Positions 46,647-57,091 are shown, counted from the first letter of the stretch. The stretch is 64,000 nucleotides of DNA from Algoriphagus sp. NG3 (GCF_034119865.1 NZ_CP139421.1:2046001-2110000); one strand, 5' to 3'. Notes: generated from the letters alone by a model not told the origin. Made by a program: numbers and translations.

Positions 46647-47453
46647 ATGAGAAAGCTAACAATCGTGACAGGCTTACTGTTATTCTCTTCCCTAACATTT
46701 GGGCAAGTTGAAAAGAAAGAGAAAATCAAAATTGCACTATTGGGGAGTTTTCATTTTACGCCTTCCACACAGGATACCTATAGTACAAATGCATTAAAAT
46801 TAACGGAGCAAAAGCAAAATGAGATCGAAGAAGTAGTCCTAAAACTGGCAAGCTTCAATCCCGATCAAGTATGCATCGAAATACCTGTCGATAAACAGGA
46901 AAGTATAGACAAGCAATATCAACGATTTCTACAAGGCACCTATGAACTCGAGCTTAACGAGATTGATTTGCTTGGATTCCAGACTGCAAAAAAGTTGAAC
47001 CTACCCCGGTTGACCTGTGTGAATTATCTAGGGGAATTCAATACCGAGCCATTAGTAGAGGCAACCAAAATATATGACCAACAATTCCTACTTGAAGAAG
47101 CCAACCAGTATGCACAAGAATTTGTCCAGGAAATGAATGAAATGGAAAAGAACCTGACTGTAGGCGGAAACCTCATATATCTAAATAGCCCAAACACCCT
47201 CAACAAAAACCTACAACTTTATACAAAGTATTACATAAAAGTTGGCAGTGGAAGTAATTATGAGGGGACTGACCTGGTTGCAGGGTGGTATAAAACAAAC
47301 CTTCTTATCTATACCAATATTTTAAGGCAAGTGCAATCAACAGACAAAGCAATCCTGGTTATTTATGGACAGGGCCATATTCCCTTACTCAAGCATTTTT
47401 TTGAATCCAATCCCGATTTTGAAGTGATCGATATAAAGTCCATTTTAGAATAA
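46647..47453 (+). CDS. Secreted DUF5694-family protein (TraB/GumN-like)
   Basis: 268 residues from the ATG at 46647, which opens a clean signal peptide (residues 1-20, ending LTFGQ); the upstream extension of the frame is not protein-like. The mature protein starts with IKIALLGSFHFTPSTQD, the LLG-x-H-F strand of DUF5694, followed by PDQVCIEIP and a C-terminal ILVIYGQGHIPLLKHFFESN with a second conserved His. This resembles the TraB/GumN (tiki-like) arrangement of paired G-x-x-H motifs, so metal-dependent peptidase activity is possible but unproven. Confidence 0.82.
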   Translation: MRKLTIVTGLLLFSSLTFGQVEKKEKIKIALLGSFHFTPSTQDTYSTNALKLTEQKQNEIEEVVLKLASFNPDQVCIEIPVDKQESIDKQYQRFLQGTYELELNEIDLLGFQTAKKLNLPRLTCVNYLGEFNTEPLVEATKIYDQQFLLEEANQYAQEFVQEMNEMEKNLTVGGNLIYLNSPNTLNKNLQLYTKYYIKVGSGSNYEGTDLVAGWYKTNLLIYTNILRQVQSTDKAILVIYGQGHIPLLKHFFESNPDFEVIDIKSILE

Positions 47454-47531
47454 GTATCAAGGCAAAATAAAATCCAATACAATTAAAAAAGCATCGATCG
47501 GATTTTAAGTGAGCCGAACCTATGTCAGTAC

Positions 47532-48182
47532 TTATTTCACTTCAAAGCTCACACCGCCCTGGGTGTTGTATTTTTGCTCCTTGTCAATGGAGAGCATCCA
47601 GCGGTCGTAGGTAGCCTTTGAAAGCCACTGCACCTGAAAATCGTCCGCCAAGCCAGGTTCTGAAGCCGCTTCTTTGGCCAGACCATACGCTTGTCGGTAC
47701 AGGGTGCTGTCCCTACTGGGGTTATGGTGAAGGATAAAAGCCGCATGAAACTTATCGATACCGCCAACAATTTTGTTGGCACGCTTAAGCTCCATAACCT
47801 GATTTAGACGTATGCTGTCCCGTTCCTTCATCTGTTGGCGAAATGTACCAAGAAAGAATTTTAGATTTTTGCGGTCGCCCTGATCCATAGTGTAGGCATA
47901 TTCCAGATCCTCAGCCACATTTCCCGATTCTATGACAGGCTGCTGCAAGGGACGAGCCAGGCCAATAAGCAACCCAATCAGGACTATACTGATGATGGCC
48001 AACGGGGTATGAAGCCATTTGCCACGAAAACGCTTATAAACCAGCCTTACTACCGCTGCAATGACTAGATAAACCACTACAAGACCTAAAGCGGCCAATA
48101 ATACAAATGAGAATAGCGGGTACTGATAGGACACATACCCTATGACCCCTGCCCCAATTACATAGCTTAGTACTTTAAACAC
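47532..48182 (-). CDS. Hypothetical membrane protein
   Basis: 216 residues. Three hydrophobic segments fall in the first 80 residues (about 2-18, 22-48 and 60-75). The remaining 135 residues are soluble and contain LEYAYTMDQGDRKNLKFFLG and AFILHHNPSRDSTLYRQAY, a segment resembling the DUF6624/TPR-like proteins that track 'hosted' residues through H-H motifs. Ends 87 bases before the TPR gene start on the same strand. The C-terminal part loosely resembles a stretch of the TPR protein encoded upstream (both have [AG]-x-[IF]-[IL]-x-H), which may mean a shared origin. Confidence 0.6.
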   Translation of the reverse strand: MFKVLSYVIGAGVIGYVSYQYPLFSFVLLAALGLVVVYLVIAAVVRLVYKRFRGKWLHTPLAIISIVLIGLLIGLARPLQQPVIESGNVAEDLEYAYTMDQGDRKNLKFFLGTFRQQMKERDSIRLNQVMELKRANKIVGGIDKFHAAFILHHNPSRDSTLYRQAYGLAKEAASEPGLADDFQVQWLSKATYDRWMLSIDKEQKYNTQGGVSFEVK

Positions 48183-48268
48183 TGCCTAATTAAAATTATA
48201 TATACACAACTTATATTTTCAACTACTTGGTACTTTCCTCCTACAAACTACAATCCATGCCGATATTT

Positions 48269-49162
48269 TCACTGCGGATCGGTGGACGCTCCCATCTCCC
48301 TAATTGCGGTTTTTGCATTCTCGTTTTCAGGATCTAGCTCCAGTGATTTACTATATGCCCTGATGCTTTCTTCTATCCGTCCATCCAGACGAAGTGCTTC
48401 ACCCAGACTGTCAAAAGTGTTTGCCCCTGAAGGGTAAAGCCTAGTATTCAGTTCAAGGATTTGTATGGCTTCATGAAGTTTTTGCTGGCTGAGCAATTGA
48501 TACCCAAATGAATTGATTGCCTCCTCCCTCACATTATATTCAGCTTCAACACCCTTATCAAATTCTAGAGTAATCAGTTGCAGGGTTTCTTCTATAGACC
48601 CTGATGAAGCATAAAAAGCCCCAAGGGATTTGAGGTTCATCAGCCGCTCCTTTTCCCGCTGCTGAGCCAGTGTTTCCACTCCAAAATAGATCCTGTCTTC
48701 ATCTGTCATCTGCGTAGTGTCTATTTTATACTGCTTCAATTTTCCTCCCGTTGACTCATTTTGGATATACTGGGTGCCATAGATCTGAGGCTCTCCTCTT
48801 CTCATCAAGTCCCTGTCCACAGCGGCCGCATACCACCATTTGTTCAGTGAGGAATCCATCTCTATAGCCTTTCCGAAGCATTTAACCGCCAATGAGGAAG
48901 CTACAGTATCAGTGCCATGCTGGAAAATAATACCGGCATTGAAGTAATCCTTACCTGTAATAAGGGAATCCGATTTCATCAGATCGAGCACCCGCTCTCT
49001 TCTAAGGCTGTCTTCCCTATTTAGTTGTGTCCAGTCTATATTTCCGGAAAACCTGGCTTGCTGATCCTGGTCTGCCATTTCCTGAAGTTCCTTGTTGTCC
49101 TGTGCATAAGAGATTTCCGCTCCTGCACCAAACAATAAAAAGATCAATACTAATTTCTTCAT
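48269..49162 (-). CDS. Secreted tetratricopeptide-repeat protein
   Basis: 297 residues with a signal peptide (1-20, ending ISYAQ). Residues about 50-190 contain DYFNAGIIFQHGTDTVASSL and a segment on 'mature' charged helices; residues 205-290 hold two or three TPR units, including the clear TFDSLGEALRLDGRIEESI followed by AYSKSLELDPENENA. Periplasmic, probably a scaffold. Same strand as the gene at 47532-48182, so the two may form an operon. Confidence 0.78.
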   Translation of the reverse strand: MKKLVLIFLLFGAGAEISYAQDNKELQEMADQDQQARFSGNIDWTQLNREDSLRRERVLDLMKSDSLITGKDYFNAGIIFQHGTDTVASSLAVKCFGKAIEMDSSLNKWWYAAAVDRDLMRRGEPQIYGTQYIQNESTGGKLKQYKIDTTQMTDEDRIYFGVETLAQQREKERLMNLKSLGAFYASSGSIEETLQLITLEFDKGVEAEYNVREEAINSFGYQLLSQQKLHEAIQILELNTRLYPSGANTFDSLGEALRLDGRIEESIRAYSKSLELDPENENAKTAIREMGASTDPQ

Positions 49163-49432
49163 GTTACACTCGTTTTTATTGGTTAAAATGAGGGCGTCAA
49201 GCCCTATGTTATTATTCTACAGTTCGTGAGCGTACAACTCATGAACAGCTGCGTACACCCTTTGAATATTGGAAGAGTCCTTAACTCAATAGGACTGGAC
49301 TCCCACTGGTGAATAAGTGCCCATTTCATGTCGTAGAAATGATTTTTCCTTTTCATCGCAATTACTAATCAGTTAATCTTCCAACAACAATACCAACTCG
49401 TGTTAAGTTAGGTGTAAAAAGAACCTGATAAG

Positions 49433-49506
49433 CCCTGTCAGGTTTTGCTGTTAGAATAGCAAAACTTGCTTATTTATTCAAAATCGACGAATTAAACCTG
49501 ACAGGG
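49433..49506. repeat. Inverted repeat in the 49.2-49.6 kb intergenic gap
   Basis: CCCTGTCAGGTTT at 49433-49445 and its exact reverse complement at 49494-49506 enclose a second smaller hairpin (GTTTTGCT / AGCAAAAC at 49442-49465). An AACCTGA / TCAGGTT stem-loop (49422-49444) overlaps the left arm. The rest of 49163-49637 shows no gene. This looks like a dispersed Bacteroidetes intergenic repeat. Confidence 0.55.
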
Positions 49507-49637
49507 TTTTGATTAACACTGCAGTCCTGCAACCCATGGCACGTATGGGAAAGAGATGACTAAGGAATGCCCCCCTCATACAGGCCATTGCAAAGGCAGA
49601 CAAGCGCAATTGTGATGCTGCCCCCAAGATAGACTAG

Positions 49638-52262
49638 CTATTCGGTCCTGAGGCTTATGGCAGGATTAGCCCTGGCAGCCCGGATAGTCTGAAAGGCGAT
49701 CGTGAGTGCCGCAATCAGGAATGAGAAGCCCAGGGTAAGCACATAAATCCCTATCCCCTGTTCGATTTTGAATTCAAAATTCTGCAGCCAGTTTTTCATC
49801 AGGTACCAGCCCAGAGGCGCGGCCAGTAAAAATGCCAGGACGATCAAGCGTGCAAACTCCTTTCCGAATATCCAGACAATCTGGTAAGAGCTGCTTCCCA
49901 TCACCTTACGGATCCCCACTTCCTTAGTCTTCTGCACCACCATAAATGAAATCAGTCCATAGAGCCCCATGGAACCTATGAAAATCGCTATTCCTGAAAA
50001 CAGCTGGACAGCGGTCAGCATGGTTCCCTCGGTTTTGTAAAAACGGGCGATACGGTCATCCAGGTATTCGTATTCGAATGGCTTGCCCGTATAATTCTCT
50101 TTCCACACAGTCTCTATCTGATCCATAGTACTTTTGGAATCCTGTAGATTGATCTTGATCGCATAGGATTCATAATATTTCAAAGCCGAGGCCAGGATCG
50201 TGGGATTGATCTGCTCATGAAAAGATTTTCCATGGAAATTCCTGACTATGCCCACCACAGTCCCTGTCATATTTCCCCCATTTGCTTTGATTACCGTGCC
50301 TAAGGCCTCCTCAGATGAGGTTATTCCGAGTTTGTATAGCAAGGCTTCATTGACCAGTATTTCCCTTACAGTATCTGATTGGATGAGGTTTCTTCCGGAA
50401 ACCAACCTGAGACCAAAAGTGGAAAGGTAGTCCTCATCCACCATCTTCATATTTGTGAGAAAATCGAATTCATTGGTATCCTTGCCGAGTGTAATATTGG
50501 TCAACCAGCCACTTTGGGCTGCCGGGGCGTCATTGCACAGAGACACCTGCTCCACGCCTGGGATCCGCATCAGTTCATTCTTAAGTACCTTTTTAAGCTG
50601 TAGGGAATCGTTTCCCATTTTCACCATGACAATAGCTTCCTTATCAAAACCCAGATCGGAATTTATGGCATATCGCATTTGTCCCATGATCACCACTGCA
50701 GAAATAACCATGACCTGGGCTATTACAAACTGCACCACAATCAGACTCCTTCTGGTATTGAAACCTCCAAACTGCTGCAGTGTAGTTTTGCCTTTCAGTG
50801 CGGAAATAGGTGTAAAACTTCCCATGACGATAGCCGGATAGCAGCCTGCCAATAGTGTGATTGAAATAAACAGACCGATCAAAAACAGCAAAAATTCCCT
50901 GCCCAAATACAACTCCATACCGATCTCCATTCCAAACCTTTCATTGGCCACCGGAATCAACAGGTAAGCGGAAGTAAGCGCGATCAGAATACCTCCAAAA
51001 CTGATCAGGGCGGTCTCGAAAATAAACTGCCAAAACAACTGGCTGCGCAGGCCTCCCATTACTTTTCTCACACCGACTTCTTTACTTCGGTGAAGGGCTC
51101 GGGCTGTGGCCAAATTGACAAAGTTCACACAAGCTGTGAGCAGCAGGAAGAAGCCAATCGCCGCCAAAATCCAAAGAAGGGATTTGTCCATTGTTCCTCC
51201 ATATACTTTATTGTAATGGATGTCGGAAAGAGGCTGAAGGCTATAATAAGCCTTCGTATCAGCGCTTATAGGGTACTTTTCAGTGTAATGCGAAAGTGCT
51301 TCCTCTGCTTCGGCCGGAGAAAGATGGGGCTGCAAGACTATATAGCACTGCATACCGGAAGAAATTCCCATCCAGAATCCCTCATCTGCCAACCAAGGCA
51401 TATAGGATTTGAAACTACTGAAGGACACATAGATACCGGAATTGAAATCGGTATTGCTGGGTATATCCTTAAGGACACCCCGTACTGTTAATTCGTATTT
51501 TCCATCTAAAAGAAATGATTTACCGATGGGGTTCTCATCCCCAAAGTACTTTTTCGCCAGCTTTTCGGTCAATAGGGCGGAATTTGGATGAGTCAAGGCG
51601 GAATTCGCATCACCTGATTTCATTGGGAAATTAAAAACATCGAAAAAATCCCCTTCAGCAAAAACCACCCCTTCAGGTTCCTTGTAATGTTGTTGCCCGC
51701 TAATTCCATTGACAGTGATGAACACATTGGAAGCGGCATAGCTGCGGATGACTTGCTCAGCGAAAGATTCGTTTTCCCTTAGAAGTCCAGGCAATGGTGT
51801 GGGTACGCCGCTGGAATGCGAAGTTGTATTGCTTTGCAGTTCCGTGACGATACGATAGATCCTGTCTTGGCGGGGATGAAAATCCTCAAAGGAGAGGTGG
51901 AGTTTGATCACCCCGAAAATCAGAATGCATACCGTAAGGCTAAAAGCAAGTCCGGCAATATTGAGCAGACTATACTGTTTGTTGCGGAGCAGTGTTCTCC
52001 AACCGATTTTAAAGTAATTTTTATACATGCCTACAGGGGTTACGTTTTGTCTAGCTTGAATGGGCCGAATGATTCCAGGACGAAAAAGCAAGAGCACATC
52101 AAGAATGAATTTCCGATCAGCTTTTCGTTTTCCCAGCTCTTTGAAGTTTCTTTCATAGACTTCAATAAGATCTCCTTCGATATAGTCCAGCATTCTGGGG
52201 TGGCAGAACCATTGAAAAAACCTAAGGAATAATTTGGGTGGTGAGGGTCTGAGCTTGTTCAT
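49638..52262 (-). CDS. FtsX-type ABC transporter permease with permease-prefix domain
   Basis: About 874 residues from the ATG at 52262; it overlaps the PadR stop by four bases (ATGA). Residues 1-60 form the permease prefix domain (PPKLFLRFFQWFCHPRMLDY and IEGDLIEVYE) found in Bacteroidetes permeases regulated by PadR. The rest is the MacB/FtsX pattern: TM1 after a KIGWRTLLRNKQYSLLN start, a periplasmic core, central TMs with VNFVNLATARALHRSKEVGVRK, second core, and C-terminal TMs with VQKTKEVGIRKVMGSS. Efflux or envelope-stress role inferred from family and partner. Confidence 0.92.
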   Translation of the reverse strand: MNKLRPSPPKLFLRFFQWFCHPRMLDYIEGDLIEVYERNFKELGKRKADRKFILDVLLLFRPGIIRPIQARQNVTPVGMYKNYFKIGWRTLLRNKQYSLLNIAGLAFSLTVCILIFGVIKLHLSFEDFHPRQDRIYRIVTELQSNTTSHSSGVPTPLPGLLRENESFAEQVIRSYAASNVFITVNGISGQQHYKEPEGVVFAEGDFFDVFNFPMKSGDANSALTHPNSALLTEKLAKKYFGDENPIGKSFLLDGKYELTVRGVLKDIPSNTDFNSGIYVSFSSFKSYMPWLADEGFWMGISSGMQCYIVLQPHLSPAEAEEALSHYTEKYPISADTKAYYSLQPLSDIHYNKVYGGTMDKSLLWILAAIGFFLLLTACVNFVNLATARALHRSKEVGVRKVMGGLRSQLFWQFIFETALISFGGILIALTSAYLLIPVANERFGMEIGMELYLGREFLLFLIGLFISITLLAGCYPAIVMGSFTPISALKGKTTLQQFGGFNTRRSLIVVQFVIAQVMVISAVVIMGQMRYAINSDLGFDKEAIVMVKMGNDSLQLKKVLKNELMRIPGVEQVSLCNDAPAAQSGWLTNITLGKDTNEFDFLTNMKMVDEDYLSTFGLRLVSGRNLIQSDTVREILVNEALLYKLGITSSEEALGTVIKANGGNMTGTVVGIVRNFHGKSFHEQINPTILASALKYYESYAIKINLQDSKSTMDQIETVWKENYTGKPFEYEYLDDRIARFYKTEGTMLTAVQLFSGIAIFIGSMGLYGLISFMVVQKTKEVGIRKVMGSSSYQIVWIFGKEFARLIVLAFLLAAPLGWYLMKNWLQNFEFKIEQGIGIYVLTLGFSFLIAALTIAFQTIRAARANPAISLRTE

Positions 52263-52609
52263 AGTTTGATTCCTGTAAGATTTGCTTGCCACAGGCTTTG
52301 CGGGATAGCCGCCCAAAGCCCGTCCCGGGTATCTTTCGAGTATTGGAGGGCTCTCTTACCCAGTGCGGTGATCTCAAAATATCTTCGGGGACGCCCGGCT
52401 CTCTCTTCAGTGGCTTCCCCGGAAAAAGACTTCAGGTATCCCTTGTCTTCCATCCTGTTCAATGCCGTATGCAGTGCTCCCATGCTTACCGTTCTATTGA
52501 GCCGGGACTGGATCTCATCCTTGATGGCCACACTGTAGGCGGCATTATTTAATATCCCCACGGTAAGGATCACGATTTCCTCAAACTCCCCTAGCTGATA
52601 GTCTTTCAT
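52259..52609 (-). CDS. PadR-family transcriptional regulator
   Basis: 116 residues. The winged helix-turn-helix runs from FEEIVILTVGILNNAAYSVA through SMGALHTALNRMEDKGYL, with the wing in EERAGRPRRYFEITALGK. It is the short (PadR-s2) form without a long C-terminal dimer domain. It is translationally coupled to the permease gene that follows, and probably represses this two-gene operon in response to a ligand. Confidence 0.92.
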   Translation of the reverse strand: MKDYQLGEFEEIVILTVGILNNAAYSVAIKDEIQSRLNRTVSMGALHTALNRMEDKGYLKSFSGEATEERAGRPRRYFEITALGKRALQYSKDTRDGLWAAIPQSLWQANLTGIKL

Positions 52610-52851
52610 AGCAAATAAATATTATCTAAATGTAGGAATAATATTCATGCCAGTTTGATAAAGGCTGAAATTTTCAGATTAAAGCGTTTTTATACATGTT
52701 TTCCTGTGCGCCAACGGGCAAAAACGCCCGACACCGAACTTTTTATGAAGACTCTTTATACTAGCTTTTCTTACCCATAGAGTAAAACAGGAAATAGTCA
52801 TTATAATACAGGAACTGACAGGCAGGGCTAAAGCCCATTGAGGCTTGTAAC

Positions 52852-52895
52852 CTTTTTCATCGGAATGGGCTAAAGCCGCATTCCAATTGAAAAAG
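52852..52895. repeat. REP-like long hairpin in the 52.6-53.1 kb gap
   Basis: CTTTTTCATCGGAATGGGCT at 52852-52871 pairs with its near-perfect complement ending GAAAAAG at 52895, with about 20 of 22 positions pairing. A related GGGCT-AA-AGCCC core also occurs at 52825-52836, and a CGGGC/GCCCG hairpin at 52715-52730. The rest of the gap 52610-53100 shows no gene; the PadR promoter must lie near 52610-52660. Confidence 0.6.
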
Positions 52896-53100
52896 TACAT
52901 AGTAAAAAGAACAATTTCATTCAGGAGTAATTACTGGATTGATGCCCCCTGAGCTCAGGGATTTCTGGAATATACTAATGCCTCATTCCGATTGATGGAG
53001 GCCATCTCCTCTTTTGAAAAGAAAAAACATCCAACTAATCTTATTATCTTCACTAGGCCTGCGAGGCTATTGAGTCATATCTATCGCTTAAGACCACTGC

Positions 53101-55437
53101 ATGACAGAAAAAAATGATCAAATAACCAATCTCTCAAATAGGCTGGATCTGTTGCTGAAAAGACAATCAGAATTTTTAGTAGAGATAGAACTACTCCGGG
53201 AAGAAATCAAGAAATTGAATCCAGAAGCGACTACAGCTTTGCCAAGTAAAACCTCTGCCAAAGCCCCTGGCAGTGACATGGAATCTGAAGCACAGAAATC
53301 CAAAACCCTGCGTCCTTTCCAGCCCTCAGCACCTATTCCAGAGACAGGCTCTCCTAAGCTGAGGAAAAAGAGAAGCAAATCCGAAATCGAGAAATTCATC
53401 GGCGAGAATCTGATTAACAAAATAGGCATTGCCATTACTATTTTCGGAGTCGCCATAGGGGCCAAGTATTCTATTGAACATGAGCTGATCAGCCCCCTCA
53501 CCCGGATAATTCTTGGATACCTGATGGGCGTGGGATTACTTGGATTTGGGATGAAGCTGAAAGAAAAATATGAAAACTTCAGCGCAGTGCTCGTCAGTGG
53601 GGCAATAGCAATAATGTACTTCATGACCTATCTGGCATATGATCTGTATGCGCTGATCCCACAGTTGGCAGCATTTGCCCTGATGGTAATCTTCACGGCA
53701 TTCACGGTGCTGGCAGCCATCCAATACAACAAACAGGTAATCGCCCATATTGGCCTGGTAGGTGCCTATGCCGTCCCTATGCTGCTGAGTGATGGCAGCG
53801 GTAATGTAGCAGTACTGTTCAGCTATATAGCGATCATCAATGTAGGCATCCTGGTCTTGTCATTTAGGAAGTATTGGAAAAACCTCTATTATGCAGCCTT
53901 TGGACTGACTTGGATCATCTATTTATCTTGGTATGTTTCTTCCTATGAGTTTAGCAAGCACTTCACTTTAGCCTGGGGATTTCTCATTCTCTTTTTTGTG
54001 CTCTTCTATGCGACATTTTTGGCATACAAGCTTTTGCGCTCAGAGAAATTTGAGCCTGGTGACATCATTCTCCTCCTAGCCAATTCCTTCATCTTCTTTG
54101 GCTTGGGCTATGCATTGCTCTCCTCCTATGAGACAGGAGAGCAGCTGTTAGGGTTATTTGCGCTCTGCAATGCAGTGGTTCACTTTGTGATCAGTTTGCT
54201 GATCTACAGGAAAAAGCTTGCCGACAGCAATTTGTTCTATCTCGTGTCAGGACTTGTGCTTGTATTTATCACGATTGCCGTCCCTATCCAACTGGATGGC
54301 AACTGGGTCACCCTGCTATGGGCCGGAGAAGCTGCTTTGTTATTTTGGATCGGGCGAGCAAAGCATGTCCCGGTCTATGAGAAAATAGCTTACCCACTCA
54401 TGCTCCTAGCCTTCCTAAGTCAGCTTCAAGACTGGGCCATGTTGACCTATTTGTATCCACAAGACATTCAACCTACGCCTTTACTGAATGTATATTTCCT
54501 ATCCTCCGTCCTCTTTGTCGCTGCTTTTGCATTTATCATCCGACTTCACAGAAGTAAAAACCATCCTTCGTCCCTAGTCTCTGATGGTCTAATTCTGAAA
54601 CTGATCTCCATCGTTATTCCCGGTATTTTATTGATCAGCATCTACAATACTTTCCGGGTAGAGATAGAAATGTATTATAATCAGCTATATGATGCTTCCA
54701 AGCTAGTGATACCCAATGAGGGTTATGAGGATTTGTATTGGAACTATGACTTGTTGAAATTCAAATCAATCTGGCTAAACAACTATAGCCTATTGTTTGT
54801 CTCGGTACTAGCCTATATTAATTACAAAAGGATCAAAAACAATTTATTGGGATTAGTCACTTTCGGTCTGGGGCTGCTTGCTATCCTGTTGTTTTTGACT
54901 GCCTCTCTCTATGAATTGAGTGAATTGCGCTATACCTATTTGAACCAGACTTTGGCAGAATACTATCCTGGCAGCACGCAAAACTTATGGATCAGGTACA
55001 TCTCCATTGTTTTTGTGGGGATGGCAATTTTTGCCTGTTACAGGTTTAGGCAAATGGACTATTTCAAAAGAAACACCCAACCCGTACTTGATTTTATGGT
55101 ACATATTTCTGTTCTGTGGATTCTCAGCAGTGAGCTTCTGCATTGGATGGATATAGCTGGATCATCCCAGTCCTATAAACTAGGCTTGAGTATCTTATGG
55201 GGATCCTATTCCCTCTTGCTGATTTCCTTAGGAATATGGAAGAAAAAATCTTACCTGCGCATTGGAGCAATTGCTTTATTTGGCATTACACTCCTGAAGC
55301 TTTTTCTGTATGATATCTCCAATGCAAATACAATCTCAAAAACCATCGTTTTCGTATCCTTGGGGGTTCTTTTATTGATTATTTCATTTCTCTACAACAA
55401 GTATAAGCATATAATCTCCGATGACTCTAAAGGCTAA
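53101..55437 (+). CDS. DUF2339-family polytopic membrane protein
   Basis: 778 residues. A short N-terminal coiled coil (about 8-40, with LSNRLDLLLKRQSEFLVEIE) and a Pro/Ser/Lys linker are followed from about residue 100 by some twenty hydrophobic segments. The conserved ENLINKIGIAITIFGVAIG leads the membrane region, the family's signature entry. Function is unknown. It overlaps the following DUF3999 gene by 17 bases, and the two families are commonly paired, so they are likely to work as a complex in the inner membrane. Confidence 0.88.
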   Translation: MTEKNDQITNLSNRLDLLLKRQSEFLVEIELLREEIKKLNPEATTALPSKTSAKAPGSDMESEAQKSKTLRPFQPSAPIPETGSPKLRKKRSKSEIEKFIGENLINKIGIAITIFGVAIGAKYSIEHELISPLTRIILGYLMGVGLLGFGMKLKEKYENFSAVLVSGAIAIMYFMTYLAYDLYALIPQLAAFALMVIFTAFTVLAAIQYNKQVIAHIGLVGAYAVPMLLSDGSGNVAVLFSYIAIINVGILVLSFRKYWKNLYYAAFGLTWIIYLSWYVSSYEFSKHFTLAWGFLILFFVLFYATFLAYKLLRSEKFEPGDIILLLANSFIFFGLGYALLSSYETGEQLLGLFALCNAVVHFVISLLIYRKKLADSNLFYLVSGLVLVFITIAVPIQLDGNWVTLLWAGEAALLFWIGRAKHVPVYEKIAYPLMLLAFLSQLQDWAMLTYLYPQDIQPTPLLNVYFLSSVLFVAAFAFIIRLHRSKNHPSSLVSDGLILKLISIVIPGILLISIYNTFRVEIEMYYNQLYDASKLVIPNEGYEDLYWNYDLLKFKSIWLNNYSLLFVSVLAYINYKRIKNNLLGLVTFGLGLLAILLFLTASLYELSELRYTYLNQTLAEYYPGSTQNLWIRYISIVFVGMAIFACYRFRQMDYFKRNTQPVLDFMVHISVLWILSSELLHWMDIAGSSQSYKLGLSILWGSYSLLLISLGIWKKKSYLRIGAIALFGITLLKLFLYDISNANTISKTIVFVSLGVLLLIISFLYNKYKHIISDDSKG

Positions 55438-56653
55438 ATTCTGCACAGCCATAGTATTCTGGTTTCATTTATTCTCCTATGGACAAATGAGTGAATACAA
55501 GTATGCCCGGGAATTGGACGGGATTTCTGATCAATGGCACCAGGTCGTCTTGCCCCAGGAGATCTTTGGCAAAGTGCAAAGAGAACTGTCAGATTTACGG
55601 ATCTATGGAATCACGGAAGGCAATGATACGATTGAGGCGCCTTACCTACTCCGGCTGAAAACAGATCAGGCAACTGCTACAGCGCTACCCTCCAAAATCA
55701 TCAACTCCGTGCATGGTTCAGGAGGTTATTATTTTACTTTCGAGGTGAGTTCTTCGGAAGTAGTCAACCTGATCAAATTAGCCTTTGGGGAGGATAACTT
55801 TGATTGGAGAGTACGGCTGGAGGGAAGCCATAATCAGCAGGAATGGTTCGATATCTTGAGTGACCACCGGATTCTATCCATCAAAAATGAGCTGACTGAT
55901 TATCAATTTACTAACCTCTCCTTTCCGTCTGCCAAATACCGGTATTTCCGCATGCTGATTCCCAGTGAAAAAAAGCCTGAATTGCTAAGCGCTGCCATCG
56001 TAAATCAATCACATGTAGCAGGTACCTTTAAGCAATTCCCCATTCAATACAGGAAGTCTCTTAACAACACCAAGAATAAGTTTACCGAAATTGAGTTGGT
56101 ATTAGAATCTCCCCTACCGGTAAGCCGGCTTAAAATCAATGTCGCAGATGAGTTTGATTATTACCGGCCTGTTACGATTTCCTACCTATATGACAGCGTG
56201 CAGACACAGCAAGGCTGGAAGCGCAACTACCACACACTAAGCACTGAAACCCTGAATTCATTGGAGGAAAATGAGTTCACTTTTCAGAGCACAACACTCC
56301 AGATGCTAAAAATCACCGTTCAAAATCAGGACAACCAACCCTTAAATTTCAGGGATTTTGAAGTTAAAGGATACGAGCATGATTTGGTAGTTAGATTTAC
56401 CCAGCCGGCTTCTTATTTCCTGGTCTATGGAGATGAAAAAGCAGTGAGGCCCAATTACGATATCCGGCAATTTGCCGATAAAATCCCCGGAGAGCCGGCC
56501 ACCTTATCTGTGGGTGCGGAGAAAAAAATCTCTACTGAAAAGGCCTTAACAACTGCTCCCTTATTTGAAAATAAGCTCGTGCTATGGTCTATTATATTTG
56601 TTATAATAGGTCTTCTGGGATGCTTTACACTAAGTATGATGAGAAAGAAGTAG
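55421..56653 (+). CDS. DUF3999-family envelope protein
   Basis: 410 residues with a signal peptide (about 1-21), a periplasmic beta-rich body with two sandwich-like halves (YKYARELDGISDQWHQVVLP at the start; discoidin-like RVRLEGSHNQQEWFDI near residue 130) and a single C-terminal membrane helix (about 386-406, LWSIIFVIIGLLGCFTLSMM). DUF3999 proteins may bind glycans, judging by the F5/8-like repeats, but no function is established. Overlap with the DUF2339 gene indicates coupled expression. Confidence 0.85.
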   Translation: MTLKAKFCTAIVFWFHLFSYGQMSEYKYARELDGISDQWHQVVLPQEIFGKVQRELSDLRIYGITEGNDTIEAPYLLRLKTDQATATALPSKIINSVHGSGGYYFTFEVSSSEVVNLIKLAFGEDNFDWRVRLEGSHNQQEWFDILSDHRILSIKNELTDYQFTNLSFPSAKYRYFRMLIPSEKKPELLSAAIVNQSHVAGTFKQFPIQYRKSLNNTKNKFTEIELVLESPLPVSRLKINVADEFDYYRPVTISYLYDSVQTQQGWKRNYHTLSTETLNSLEENEFTFQSTTLQMLKITVQNQDNQPLNFRDFEVKGYEHDLVVRFTQPASYFLVYGDEKAVRPNYDIRQFADKIPGEPATLSVGAEKKISTEKALTTAPLFENKLVLWSIIFVIIGLLGCFTLSMMRKK

Positions 56654-57091
56654 TGTAGGGTTGGATGGGAATTGGAACTTTTTTTTAGGGGCGTCAAGAA
56701 CAAAAAATATGGCACTCCACTCAACAAATCAGTGATCCCTGGCAGAGAATAATTACAGATTTTATCCTGCTTTTGGCCCTACTATTTTTAACAGGAACCA
56801 TAGCCTATTGAAATATGGAACTATATCAATTCATCACATATCGATAATTATGAAATCGACACGATTAAAACCATCGTTAAGCACACGGGGCTACGCCGTA
56901 TGGTGGATTAATCGTCAAAGATCCCCTATTCGCCGGTAGGCGGGTATGACCTATAAAAGACAAAATATAAACATATGAAATCGAGCATGACGCAAGCGAC
57001 ACACAATTTGTCCTGAACTTGTTTCGGGAGATCCATGATTACGCCACGCGAGATTCCATATGGCCATTAAAAATCAATTAATTATAAACAC
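56654..57091. other. Intergenic region without a recognised gene
   Basis: About 440 bases. No coding frame or RNA gene is convincing. Low-complexity AT-rich sequence lies just before 57092 and probably contains the promoter of the barrel gene; no perfect TAnnTTTG box was found. Confidence 0.4.

Noticed and set aside
52679..52900. Minus-strand open frame of 73 codons
   Set aside because: It runs through REP-like hairpins and has low coding likelihood.
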